A stretch of DNA of 64,000 nucleotides from Chitinophaga silvatica. Lineage in GTDB: Bacteria; Bacteroidota; Bacteroidia; Chitinophagales; Chitinophagaceae. Below the pieces are notes generated by a model, which worked only from the letters and a program-made list of their open reading frames with translations, searched no databases and was not told the DNA's origin. The DNA lies in assembly GCF_003419895.1 (NCBI RefSeq), contig NZ_QPMM01000013.1, forward strand, positions 1 through 64,000. Reading direction: 5' to 3'. Of the stretch, positions 25,820 to 34,752 are shown piece after piece. The translations under genes were made by a program, and so were the position numbers. Position 1 is the stretch's first letter; each line of letters starts with the position of its first letter.

Positions 25820-26626
25820 ATGCAAAACGATTATAAATTAGGTATAGTCATTCCATGTTATAATGAAGAGGGCAGATGTAAATTACAGTTGTTCAGATCA
25901 CATATTCGTGATTCAAGTGAATATATATTTTGTTTTGTTAATGATGGCAGCAGCGATAAAACCCTTGAAATTTTAAAGTCGTTTCAGCAACAGTTTCCAG
26001 AAAAGGTAGTTGTGTGCAGCAATACTATCAACCAGGGAAAAGCTGAGGCAGTAAGAGTTGGGTTCAATGTACTTTTAACACATACTCTCTCCTATATAGG
26101 ATTTTTAGACGCAGACCTTTCTGCTCCCTTGTCTGAAATGGAAAGACTGCTAAGTATAATTTCCGATGAGAAAGAATTAAGTATGGTATTCGGGTCAAGA
26201 ATCATTTCATCCAATTCTTGTATTAAAAGAACACGATTCAGGCAATGGGGGGCCGGCATTTTTGCTGTCTTGGCGAGGCAGATACTAAGAATACATATTC
26301 ATGATACTCAATGTGGACTAAAAATTTTCAAAACAGATTTAGCTGCTCTTGTATTTAAAGATGCCTTTTATACAAGGTGGTTATTTGACATTGAGATATT
26401 TGCAAGAGTCAAAAGTGTATATGGCCCTTATTTACTTTCAAAAAAAACCAGAGAAATCCCCCTGCACTTCTGGAATGAAATAGAAGATTCAAAAATAGTT
26501 CTATATGATTACATCAAAATGCCTTTTCAGTTTTTATATTTAGTGTTGCATATTAACTCAGGATTCTTTAAGCGTCGGTTTCAGGAAAATTATATTCAGA
26601 AACCAGCACACTTTAATAAAATTTAA
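25820..26626 (+). CDS. GT2 polyprenyl-phosphate glycosyltransferase (dolichyl-phosphate glucosyl/mannosyltransferase-like)
   Basis: The 268-residue GT-A enzyme has IVIPCYNEEGR near 9-19, NDGSSD at 41-46, the DAD metal-binding motif at 97-99, FGSR, and DTQCGLKIFKTD typical of DPG/DPM synthases. It has no C-terminal membrane helices. It should transfer a hexose from its nucleotide to a polyprenyl phosphate on the cytoplasmic face. This supplies the donor used by GT-C enzymes such as those at 19408 and 24475. The sugar cannot be read from the sequence. Confidence 0.75.
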   Translation: MQNDYKLGIVIPCYNEEGRCKLQLFRSHIRDSSEYIFCFVNDGSSDKTLEILKSFQQQFPEKVVVCSNTINQGKAEAVRVGFNVLLTHTLSYIGFLDADLSAPLSEMERLLSIISDEKELSMVFGSRIISSNSCIKRTRFRQWGAGIFAVLARQILRIHIHDTQCGLKIFKTDLAALVFKDAFYTRWLFDIEIFARVKSVYGPYLLSKKTREIPLHFWNEIEDSKIVLYDYIKMPFQFLYLVLHINSGFFKRRFQENYIQKPAHFNKI

Positions 26627-26657
26627 CTATATCTATTGGGTAGATAGTTCCATTAAT

Positions 26658-26921
26658 TCAACCTATTCTAAATAATAAATTTAAAATAACTTCTCCTCTT
26701 TCATCTATCAAATTCTGAAAATCCTTGGCAGACACTTTGAGCATCTTTTTATAAAGAGGTGCCATAATTAAGGGATAAGATAAAAGAGAGAATAAATTCA
26801 TCAGAAAATGAATAAGGTCCATCTGCTGAATATTCCCTTTCTCCATTTCTTTAGCAGCTTCTTTTAAATAGGCATTCAAGATAAAAAAAAGAAAATCCTG
26901 TACTATTATAACTACCTGCAC
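26658..26921 (-). pseudogene. C-terminal remnant of a TetR-family regulator
   Basis: The minus-strand frame reads FLFFILNAYLKEAAKEME, then MDLIHFLMNLFSLLSYPLI, and ends NLIDERGEVILNLLF. This matches the ligand-binding end of Bacteroidota TetR regulators. The DNA-binding N-terminus is absent because an ABC-F fragment abuts it. It is not expected to be functional. Confidence 0.6.
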
Positions 26922-27130
26922 AAGGTTTTAGTTCATGAGTAATAATTTTCAATAAAAAAGTTTTTCCGTCCCCTGCTATTTGAACACGATCTCTGGATCT
27001 AATCTGAAAGCTGAGATTATTCCATAATAGTTTGTTATTGTATCTAAAGTTGATATCAAGCATGTTTATCAATGCTTGTCCTTTATCTGTTTGAGGTGTT
27101 TGTATTTCAAATTTCAGCTTTCCATATTCT
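26915..27130 (-). pseudogene. Fragment of an ABC-F type ATPase
   Basis: On the minus strand the frame reads KLKFEIQTPQTDKGQALI, then LLWNNLSFQIRSRDRVQIAGD, GKTFLLKIITHELKPCAG. This is the start of the second nucleotide-binding domain of an ABC-F ribosome-protection-type ATPase. Part of the Walker A loop is missing (GDGKT instead of the usual G-x-NGSGKT). Both ends are cut off abruptly, at a TetR remnant on one side and a DoxX remnant on the other. Confidence 0.65.
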
Positions 27131-27346
27131 TCTGTAGGCGGAATTCTTATCATCCTGGGATTATTCACCTGGATAGCCGCCATTATTCTTGTCATTAATA
27201 TGATTGTCATAACCTTCTTCATGGGTTCAGGAAAAATCTTTGCCGATGATGAACTACCTTTTCTGTTACTGGTGATGTTTGTATACCTCTGCTTTGCAGG
27301 TTCGGGTAAATATAGCCTGAATCACTGGCTGATAAATAAAGACTAA
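27131..27346 (+). pseudogene. C-terminal remnant of a DoxX-family membrane protein
   Basis: The plus-strand frame from 27131 to TAA 27344 reads GGILIILGLFTWIAAIILVI and ends FAGSGKYSLNHWLINKD. The pattern GG-x-LLILGLFT and the closing AG-x-G-x-SLDHWL are typical of DoxX proteins. No start or N-terminal half is present. It begins exactly where the ABC-F fragment ends. Confidence 0.7.
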
Positions 27347-27944
27347 CTACTTCAGCTTACATACTATGCTTTTATTTCCATTGGATCCACTAAAGGCATA
27401 GTATATTTTGAAAACCATTTTTCTTTCTGAAATATAAATATTTTTAATACTTTGAAACAAATATCAACAAAGTATCACAGAATTGCCTTCCTATGAGTAG
27501 CCCTGCAGATCAAACAAGAATACTTGATGAAGTTACCCGTACCAGTATTGAATTACTATTGAAGTAGCCTTTCTACTCTCATTTATTTTCGGCCATTCTC
27601 AGATAACAAATTTTCAAACTTATTAGTACCCTTTATAGCAACACTGTGTATTTAAGTAAATGGATGGCCACTTAGACTTTATATAAATTGAATTACTAAG
27701 ATGTAGCTATTATATATAAGTTATTTACACAAGGAGTTATGCTTTAAGCATTGAATTTATCTTGATGATTAGAATTCATTTAGAATCCACTCCTTGCCCT
27801 AAGCCATCATTATAAAGTAAACTGTAGGAGTGCCATATACGCCAATTTATACTTGTAGCACAACATACATTTATGTAACATGTTTGATGACCAACCGGTA
27901 CGTTTTCCTATAAAAATAGAAACTGGTGAATATACACTTGCTTT
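27347..27944 (+). other. Intergenic stretch before the Wadjet-like operon
   Basis: About 600 AT-rich bases without a convincing gene. It contains a 24-codon frame (ATG near 27493: MSSPADQTRILDEV) that may be another gene stub. It also has an inverted repeat CAAGGAGT (27730-27737) / ACTCCTTG (27789-27796). TATACTTG (27848-27855) is one base from the Bacteroidota TAnnTTTG -7 element and could drive the operon at 27945. Confidence 0.4.
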
Positions 27945-29276
27945 ATGTCTCAAGAACAATTTCTCTTTGACTTCAATAAGGAAGTACAAAAAGATTCGAA
28001 CTTTAAGGCTCTTTTTCCCGGAGATCAATCTTTGCGGGCTATGTTATGGATTTACGGTAAGACAATAACCGGGGCTATTCCCAATGATCGTTTTAGCGAA
28101 GAGGTTATATTTAATGCTTTTCAGGAAACCAATCACGAAGTCTATCAACGGGTTCCTGCTTCAAATTTCAACGCTCAGATATCTGATTTACAAAAATTCT
28201 ATCTCAGATATGATGAGGATGAACAGATCTACACCTTTAGGGATCATGGAAAAAGTATTTTTAAAACTGTAGAAACTACACTAAGCGGTAATTTTAACCC
28301 TACAGAAATTGAGATCATATGTACAAAGCTTAAAGCCGATCTGACTGCCTGTCAAACCACTGAGGAGCTTGAAGTATGGACCCGATTGCATTTCCCTGCA
28401 TTTGAACCCAATATGAATACACAGGTGGATAGCCTGGACAGATATATTCATACGACTGTTTCTTCTATTAGGGTAACAGCACAACTCCAAAGTGGGAATG
28501 CCATTGAAACGCTGAAAGATATCGATTCACAACTCGAAAAATTACGGCAATACAATACTGAATTGAAAGCAGCTTTTTCATCAATGAAGGAAATAAATCA
28601 GGAACTAAATAAGAGAATACATAGTATCAATGATTCCAGTTTGCTTGATAAAGTTGAGAGAGTACGTCAGTTTTTTCCTCATGTCAAATACAGATTAGGT
28701 TTAATTGATAAAAGACTGGATCGCTTACAACCTCGCTTAAGACAATTCTTCAGTGCCCTAAACAAGCCCCTATTCAATACCCAGGTAGAAAAATTTCTAC
28801 ATTTACTTTTAACCCACTCTCAAGTGGAAGGGGCACAAAAAAATGTCGTTTTCCCACTGGAAATTCAAGCTATTAGAATATTCCAGCCAACTCCTACTTT
28901 CACATATATTCAACGTAAAGATGATTTATTTCCTCCGATTCCACGTAAGCGCATTAGAACGGAACATTCACCTTCAATAATTCAGTCAATCCATAAAGGC
29001 CTGCAAGAAAAAATAGTATTACAAAGAGATATAGAGAAATATGTCAAAATCATTCTAAACGATTGTTTAATCAAACAAGAAGTACTGCTTTCAAATTATT
29101 TCTTCTTAATTATTGAAGAAACAAAAAATGTTCAACTGGCAGTGCGTGTAGCTCATAGTCTTATTATCAGGCTCCCTTATAAAAGGGAAGAATTCAACTT
29201 TATTGTTGATAAATCAAATACTGTAACAAAAAATGGTATTACAATATGGGAAATGAAAATTTCGAGCTGCCGGTAG
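27945..29276 (+). CDS. jetA: Wadjet-like subunit JetA (MksF/MukF-like kleisin)
   Basis: The 443-residue soluble protein is the first of four overlapping genes ordered as in Wadjet (JetABCD) anti-plasmid systems. It is predicted helical and rich in long charged helices (about 170-230, LEKLRQYNTELKAAFSSMKE), as expected for a kleisin. The N-terminal winged-helix-like part reads LRAMLWIYGKTITGAIPND. Length is close to known JetA proteins. In the family the kleisin bridges the two SMC heads. Its end overlaps jetB by 31 bp. The assignment rests mainly on gene order and partner identity, since kleisins diverge quickly. Confidence 0.75.
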   Translation: MSQEQFLFDFNKEVQKDSNFKALFPGDQSLRAMLWIYGKTITGAIPNDRFSEEVIFNAFQETNHEVYQRVPASNFNAQISDLQKFYLRYDEDEQIYTFRDHGKSIFKTVETTLSGNFNPTEIEIICTKLKADLTACQTTEELEVWTRLHFPAFEPNMNTQVDSLDRYIHTTVSSIRVTAQLQSGNAIETLKDIDSQLEKLRQYNTELKAAFSSMKEINQELNKRIHSINDSSLLDKVERVRQFFPHVKYRLGLIDKRLDRLQPRLRQFFSALNKPLFNTQVEKFLHLLLTHSQVEGAQKNVVFPLEIQAIRIFQPTPTFTYIQRKDDLFPPIPRKRIRTEHSPSIIQSIHKGLQEKIVLQRDIEKYVKIILNDCLIKQEVLLSNYFFLIIEETKNVQLAVRVAHSLIIRLPYKREEFNFIVDKSNTVTKNGITIWEMKISSCR

Positions 29277-29905
29277 AAGCAGAATGGCAATGCCATCCGG
29301 AAGCAAAAAAATTATTTGGAGAATTAGACTTTCAGCTAAAAGATGGTATGCACTTTCAGCTAATGGATGGTCAATATGGATTCTTTCGTTTCTTAGAAGA
29401 AAATGAAAGAAGTCTGCGCACTTACTATCATCATTACTTCGGTATGTCGCTCTGCTGTTCTGGTGAAGGAATGCTTCGCTATTACTTCTTAGATTTTAAT
29501 GACGCGGGTAAAGCCAAAGTTGATTATGAACACCGCGATCTTATCAAAAATGAATATATAATTATAGGATTTCTGGTTTACAAAATAATATTTATTGATC
29601 AAAACATTGAACTTTCTTCCATTTCCCTTTTACAGGATACTATTCGCAAAGATTATGAGGAAATGAAGACTGATCTGTACAGGTTAATTGCAAAAGCAAA
29701 AAAGCAAAACGCGACAACCATGAACGACAGAATAATGGATGATACTATTCTAAAAGCCTTAAAAGAATTTAATAAAATTGGCTGGGTTAGTCTCGATGAG
29801 GATACATTCGACCCCAATCCATCTTTTCATCGCATTCATAGCATTTATGGAGAGTACATAAAAGATATTGATAACCTGATAAAAATATATCCTAATAATG
29901 ATTAG
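29246..29905 (+). CDS. jetB: Wadjet-like subunit JetB (MksE/DUF4194-like)
   Basis: The 219-residue protein overlaps the end of jetA by 31 bp and the start of jetC by 8 bp, so translation is coupled. Length and position match the small KITE-type subunit (DUF4194/MksE-like), with winged-helix-like content. The region FRFLEENERSLRTYYHHYFG lies in the N-terminal half and GWVSLDEDTFDPNPSFHRI in the C-terminal half. It would bind the kleisin next to the SMC heads. Confidence 0.75.
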   Translation: MGNENFELPVEAEWQCHPEAKKLFGELDFQLKDGMHFQLMDGQYGFFRFLEENERSLRTYYHHYFGMSLCCSGEGMLRYYFLDFNDAGKAKVDYEHRDLIKNEYIIIGFLVYKIIFIDQNIELSSISLLQDTIRKDYEEMKTDLYRLIAKAKKQNATTMNDRIMDDTILKALKEFNKIGWVSLDEDTFDPNPSFHRIHSIYGEYIKDIDNLIKIYPNND

Positions 29906-32900
29906 TTATCCAATAATTGCAGGCCTGTCAACTTTAGGGATACGTCAACATCAGGAATTTGATTACGATTTTAATAGCTTTCGTACTGATTTCATTGGAG
30001 ACAGTGGGTCTGGGAAAAGTCTGATAGCAGACTTGATACAACTTATATTAGTAGGATCCGAAGCATTTGAATCTGCAACGCGTGCATTAGGAGGAGACAG
30101 AACTCCAGATGGGCTGGTATTGAAAACAAAGGATGGAAGAGGTACTGATATAGGATATGCATTTTTGAATATCAAGCTATCGGAAGCAAGTTATATAGTT
30201 ATAGGTACTTATATTCAGTCGTCACAAAAAAATACTATTCCATTTTCTATTCAACGTGGATATGATGATAAAGAATTAATACCTTTGAATAAGCCTTTAT
30301 CATACAAAGAACTAATACGACATGACAAGATCATTCCAATTGACGAGTTAGGAGATCATTTAGAAAATCAAGGGTATGTTTTTAAATACTGGCAGAAAAG
30401 AAAGCACTATCATAAATTTCTATATCAACATGAGCTATTGTCTCTCGACCTGTCTGAAAATGAAAAAGCCTTAAATGATTATGCAACTATCATCCAATCA
30501 TTTTCCCGAGGCGGTTCTCTCGAAACTCAGAAAGGAAATGCTTTAAAAGATTTTCTATTTGGGAATGACGCAGCAAAAAGGATTTATGCCAGCTACCAAT
30601 CCTCTGTCAATGAGTTACAGGGAGGATTTGACCAATATGTCAGGAATAAAAATGATATTGAATTAATTACCCGCAAACAACGTAGCCTTTCTCATTTATT
30701 AACACTGGAAAGTGAAACTGAAACTGCAAAACATGATTCGCTATTACACGATCTTCTATATACCCATCAGGAAAATGGATATTGGAAAAAAGAAGTAGAA
30801 TCATTAGCCATCAGTACAAGATCTAATTATAATTCTCTCCAAATAGTCAAATCTTCGCTGGAACAGCTGGAAGAAGAATTTAGAAAAACCGAAGCATTCG
30901 AAAGCCTCCGACACGATAAAGCAATGTCTGAACGCAATATACAGGAAAAGAAATGGAGTCGCATTCTACAAGTTGAAAACTGGATGGATAAATACAAAAC
31001 CTCTATAGATAATCTATCAGAAGTCTTTCAAAAATATACAAAACTTCGTAAGCATGCAGATATCTGGCGAAATGTTAACCAAATTCTATTTAGTCAAGGG
31101 TTGTCTGGTCTACTTAATTCTCTAATGCCAGTTTCTACAGGAAACGAGCTTATTGAATTACTGGATACAGCTATACTAGATATGCAGACCGAAGTGCAGG
31201 AAAAAAAAGGGCTTCAACAATTTATGGATATTGACAATGAAGGTTCCCTGGGGCGATGGGCACTGGAACAAAAACACGGATTCAATATTGAGCAGGAAAG
31301 TATAATTATGCATTTTAAAGACTTGTCGACCCGCCAACCCAACGATATCCGTAGCAAAATCGTAAGATATATTCCAACACCCCAATCACTATTCGATAAT
31401 TACAGTGTATCAGCATCAAGTAATGATGGTATCTGGCTTGATATGAAAGGAATTCGGGAATTTATTCCATGGGTAAAAAATCGTATTCTCTCCAACGAAA
31501 ATCAGCATAATATTAAATTGTTTTTTCAAGAGGAAACAGCAAACCTAAATGAGCAAATTGCCAAACTACAAGATAAGATTAACACATATAAACAATTGAG
31601 ACAAGTCGTTATTCGCGAAGATTTTGATGGTTATATACAGGCGCTCGAACTTTCTGAACAAATAAAAGAGATTGGAGAAGAGGATGATTTTCTAAAACAA
31701 AGTGAAACTTTGATTAAAGAATATATTACAATATATAGGGACAAAACAATTATCCAGGAAGAATATAATGATGCAGTGGAAGAATACAACATTACTTTAA
31801 ATGATATCAAGTCTGCAAGTAAAATGCATTCATCCATTGATGGATTATTAACCAATGTAAGAAATTTATTAACCGACAATTCCTGGAAAAATAATTGGTC
31901 AGAAATATCGGACGCAATGCTTATTCCTGCTGATAATCCTACACTGCTACATCAGGAGCAGGTATATTTTCATACTTCCTTAAAGCAGCTATCAGATATG
32001 ATTCCATTTTTGGAACAAAAAATAGATCAGCATCGCGAAGGATTAAGCTTACTTAAATTGATGGATGCCTGTAATAAATTTAATAATGCAAAGAGTGAAT
32101 ATGATATCGCGTCCGCAGAATTCATTAAAGCCTACAAACAGATTCCGGAAGCTGCTTTTGATGACAAAACACATAAGCAGAACCGATCCGACTTACGGAT
32201 GATTTATCAAAACAAAAAATCAGATTTTGAAAGTACTTACAGAAACGTAGTTCAATCTTTTATCCAGAACGAACATTATCGCTTCGAAAATATTTATGAC
32301 ACAAAAGCATTGAGTATTACCCTATTACCGGCAGCTTTTCATGAAATGGAAGTAGCAACCACCAATATGATTGAGCTAATCAACTCCTACCTCGCCAGAA
32401 TAAACGAAAACAACAGGGAATTGAACAGACGAAAATTCCAAAGGATTAATGAGCTGTTAGATCTGGTTTTGGAAGAAGCAGCACAACGTATGAATAATGC
32501 ACGCCGTATCGACTTATTTCTCAATGAACAGGAAAAAGGTATTACCGGCGGGCATCGCGTTCGGCTGCAATCATCAATGTCAAAAGAATATCCACTACAA
32601 TGGATAGATAAGTTTCAGGCGATGTTAAAAAATGACTCCGCAGATTTCTTAGATTCTAAGCTTGCTGAAGGCATGAGTCTGGAGGAGAAGATGATAGCGG
32701 CATTTAATGAATTCTCAGGAAACAGGAGTAAACCCAAACTCGAAAAACTCCTTGATCCAAATTCATATTTTGAATTAGAATTTTCTATGCTTTCAGAAAA
32801 AGGTACCGTCAATAAAGGAAGCAGTGGCCAAAGTTATGCTGGTATCGCACTACTTTGTATTGCCAGACTACACATTATTGGTACTGGATTAGCCTCTAAA

Positions 32901-33149
32901 AACCGTAATGGAATTAAATTTATGCCTATTGATGAAGCTGAAGGTCTCGGCAGCAATTATGATATGCTTTATAGTATCGCGAAACAATACAATTACCAAA
33001 TTGCATCATTTGCCATAAATCCAATTGGAACCTTTACAGAAGGTGAACTATATATGTACATGCTATCAAAAGATCTAAGCACCGATGAAGACATTAACTA
33101 TATACCGCTTTCTATTCGCTGTGAGAGGGATATGGACTTACTTAATTAA
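29898..33149 (+). CDS. jetC: Wadjet-like SMC ATPase JetC (MksB-like)
   Basis: The 1083-residue SMC-like ATPase has Walker A GDSGSGKS at 34-41. Long coiled-coil arms follow (roughly 270-420 and 530-900). An ABC signature-like SGQSYAGIALLCIAR precedes Walker B FMPIDEAEG (catalytic DE at 1012-1013). In Wadjet the JetABC complex is a loop-extruding SMC that recognises small circular DNA and presents it to the nuclease JetD. Length matches known JetC. It starts inside jetB and ends 12 bp before jetD. I cannot assign the Wadjet type from sequence alone. Confidence 0.85.
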   Translation: MISYPIIAGLSTLGIRQHQEFDYDFNSFRTDFIGDSGSGKSLIADLIQLILVGSEAFESATRALGGDRTPDGLVLKTKDGRGTDIGYAFLNIKLSEASYIVIGTYIQSSQKNTIPFSIQRGYDDKELIPLNKPLSYKELIRHDKIIPIDELGDHLENQGYVFKYWQKRKHYHKFLYQHELLSLDLSENEKALNDYATIIQSFSRGGSLETQKGNALKDFLFGNDAAKRIYASYQSSVNELQGGFDQYVRNKNDIELITRKQRSLSHLLTLESETETAKHDSLLHDLLYTHQENGYWKKEVESLAISTRSNYNSLQIVKSSLEQLEEEFRKTEAFESLRHDKAMSERNIQEKKWSRILQVENWMDKYKTSIDNLSEVFQKYTKLRKHADIWRNVNQILFSQGLSGLLNSLMPVSTGNELIELLDTAILDMQTEVQEKKGLQQFMDIDNEGSLGRWALEQKHGFNIEQESIIMHFKDLSTRQPNDIRSKIVRYIPTPQSLFDNYSVSASSNDGIWLDMKGIREFIPWVKNRILSNENQHNIKLFFQEETANLNEQIAKLQDKINTYKQLRQVVIREDFDGYIQALELSEQIKEIGEEDDFLKQSETLIKEYITIYRDKTIIQEEYNDAVEEYNITLNDIKSASKMHSSIDGLLTNVRNLLTDNSWKNNWSEISDAMLIPADNPTLLHQEQVYFHTSLKQLSDMIPFLEQKIDQHREGLSLLKLMDACNKFNNAKSEYDIASAEFIKAYKQIPEAAFDDKTHKQNRSDLRMIYQNKKSDFESTYRNVVQSFIQNEHYRFENIYDTKALSITLLPAAFHEMEVATTNMIELINSYLARINENNRELNRRKFQRINELLDLVLEEAAQRMNNARRIDLFLNEQEKGITGGHRVRLQSSMSKEYPLQWIDKFQAMLKNDSADFLDSKLAEGMSLEEKMIAAFNEFSGNRSKPKLEKLLDPNSYFELEFSMLSEKGTVNKGSSGQSYAGIALLCIARLHIIGTGLASKNRNGIKFMPIDEAEGLGSNYDMLYSIAKQYNYQIASFAINPIGTFTEGELYMYMLSKDLSTDEDINYIPLSIRCERDMDLLN

Positions 33150-33161
33150 TCCAGGAAGAAA

Positions 33162-34121
33162 ATGCTCGAAAGAAAACTAAAATGGTCGCACTTACGCGCG
33201 TTGAATGAACTATATACAAAAGAACAGACATCAGCACAGATACAAGACAACGCATTTATACAACACCTGAAGAACAAAAAACGACTTATAGCCAATAAGC
33301 CTGGTTATCAGAATATATTGATTGCAAAGCCTGGTTACCTTCAGTATTACCAGGATAACTTTTTGAAAGCTTATGAAAGATATACGCTGTTTCTGCAATC
33401 CAACAATATTACAACAGATGGAAGACATCGTTTTGATGAATATGATCTGGAGACATTTGCGTTTATAATGGAAAGAAAAGAGGAAATTTTGGCTAGCGTT
33501 CCCAGTATCAGACAGTTCTCCAGCAGGATGTTCAAAGAGAAAGGATCCAAATATTTGGATACACATCCAGGAATAGCCTCTATTGTTCTAAATCTACTCA
33601 ATCTTGAAGCATTTCCAGGGTCTGACACTACAGAAAATCAATGGCGATTTGTAATTGATCATCCAACACCAAACCTGATTGTTCTTTGCGAAAACATCGC
33701 TAACCTAAAAAGGCCTTGGGTCGCGAGAACACATAAGATAGAACTATGGTACGTAGGTGGAAATAATACTACAATACTTGAACAAATTTCTCCTGAAAAA
33801 TTAGAAATACCTCTGTTATATAGTTGCGATTGGGATCAACATGGACTTGAGATTTATAAACGAATTCATGAAATATTTAATAGTAAAAATAAAAATATCC
33901 AGATACTTACACCCTACAATCAAGAATGTTTTCTTCCTGAAAGCTCGCCAAACCATGGCAGTAAATGGAAAGATCTTCACATAACCCATCAATGGAAATC
34001 TCACCCTTTTAATAAAGAGCAAACAAATTTATTAAGTAAGCTCATTAACAACAAACAATGGATAGAAGAAGAAAGCCAGGATTTAGTACAACTGTTACAG
34101 TACAATGGGTTTTCAGTATAA
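33162..34121 (+). CDS. jetD: Wadjet-like nuclease JetD (DUF2220/Toprim fold)
   Basis: The 319-residue protein has a helical N-terminal part and a C-terminal Toprim domain. The metal ligands are readable: E177 in LIVLCENIANL and D223/D225 in LYSCDWDQHG. This is the E...DxD set of DUF2220 nucleases related to topoisomerase VI and Spo11. The enzyme should cleave plasmid DNA held by JetABC. It is shorter than well-studied JetD proteins, with most of the difference in the N-terminal region. All key residues appear present, so the system is probably functional. Confidence 0.85.
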   Translation: MLERKLKWSHLRALNELYTKEQTSAQIQDNAFIQHLKNKKRLIANKPGYQNILIAKPGYLQYYQDNFLKAYERYTLFLQSNNITTDGRHRFDEYDLETFAFIMERKEEILASVPSIRQFSSRMFKEKGSKYLDTHPGIASIVLNLLNLEAFPGSDTTENQWRFVIDHPTPNLIVLCENIANLKRPWVARTHKIELWYVGGNNTTILEQISPEKLEIPLLYSCDWDQHGLEIYKRIHEIFNSKNKNIQILTPYNQECFLPESSPNHGSKWKDLHITHQWKSHPFNKEQTNLLSKLINNKQWIEEESQDLVQLLQYNGFSV

Positions 34122-34123
34122 AA

Positions 34124-34290
34124 TTACCCCTTCTGCTGTAATGCACTTCTATATGAAATACCCCATTTCGCTATTGCATCAATAATAGGTTCCAGCGTTT
34201 TAGCAAATTCAATGACCTCATATTCCACAGTAACCGGTTTAGTATTACAAACTGTCCTGTTATTTAGATTGTGATGTGGCCGATTTTTTA
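34124..34290 (-). pseudogene. C-terminal remnant of an HxlR-family regulator
   Basis: On the minus strand the frame ending at 34124 reads NRTVCNTKPVTVEYEVIEFA, then KTLEPIIDAIAKWGISYRS. This is the wing and C-terminal helix of HxlR-type regulators (V-x-YE(L)TE...L-x-PI...WG). The N-terminal recognition helix is missing. It lies two bases beyond the jetD stop, on the opposite strand. Confidence 0.65.
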
Positions 34291-34387
34291 AAAGAATAAG
34301 GCATGTAGTTGGATTTCCAAAGGATTTTTCAAAAAATTATTACCTTTATGTTGATAGGGATAAAAGTAATTCCCGCGAAAATAAACT

Positions 34388-34560
34388 GACAGCTATTTGA
34401 CAGCTAAATCATACAATTAATTGATTATAAATGTTATACAGTGCCTGTTCTGGGCACGTAAATGAGGCCATCTCATTATTTATGAGACAGCCTCTATTTT
34501 CTCTTCTACTAGAGTAAAATTTTCCCGCTTCTTCCCATTATTTGCGACACCCAACTGACA
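34388..34560 (+). other. Right attachment-like region (candidate attR)
   Basis: It contains GACAG motifs 11 bp apart (34388, 34399), GTTCTGGGCAC (34447-34457), a hairpin, TTTTCCCGCTTCTTCCCA, then GACAC motifs 11 bp apart (34546, 34557). The order and distances mirror 12642-12840. The first motif lies 59 bp before the shared core here and 60 bp before it there. The stretch right of the core also resembles sequence upstream of the left integrase, which hints at tandem elements at one site. Confidence 0.4.
34464..34494 (+). terminator. Hairpin beside the right attachment-like core
   Basis: GAGGC-CA-TCTCAT (34464-34476) pairs with ATGAGA-CA-GCCTC (34482-34494). A T-rich stretch follows (TATTTTCTCTT). 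It may terminate the Wadjet-like operon and shield the sigma-factor gene. Confidence 0.6.
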
Positions 34561-34729
34561 CCATCAAATTTTTAAACACACACTTAAATAAATTTCCACT
34601 TACTATTTTAAATGTCTGGCCATCAGCTGCTTATCAGGTATTTAATTTTATAGGAAGATTTCCCCTGATATTCATCCCACTTAATAAATTGATAACATAC
34701 CTGCGCTATTCCTGTTACCGAAACTATTA

Positions 34730-34737
34730 TACATTTG
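34730..34737 (+). promoter_or_regulatory. Candidate Bacteroidota -7 element of the sigma-factor operon
   Basis: TACATTTG fits the TAnnTTTG consensus exactly and lies 15 bp before the chosen ATG at 34753. A TTG at the -33 position is not evident. The short leader is unusual but possible. Confidence 0.35.
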
Positions 34738-34752
34738 TTTTACTATCAACTT

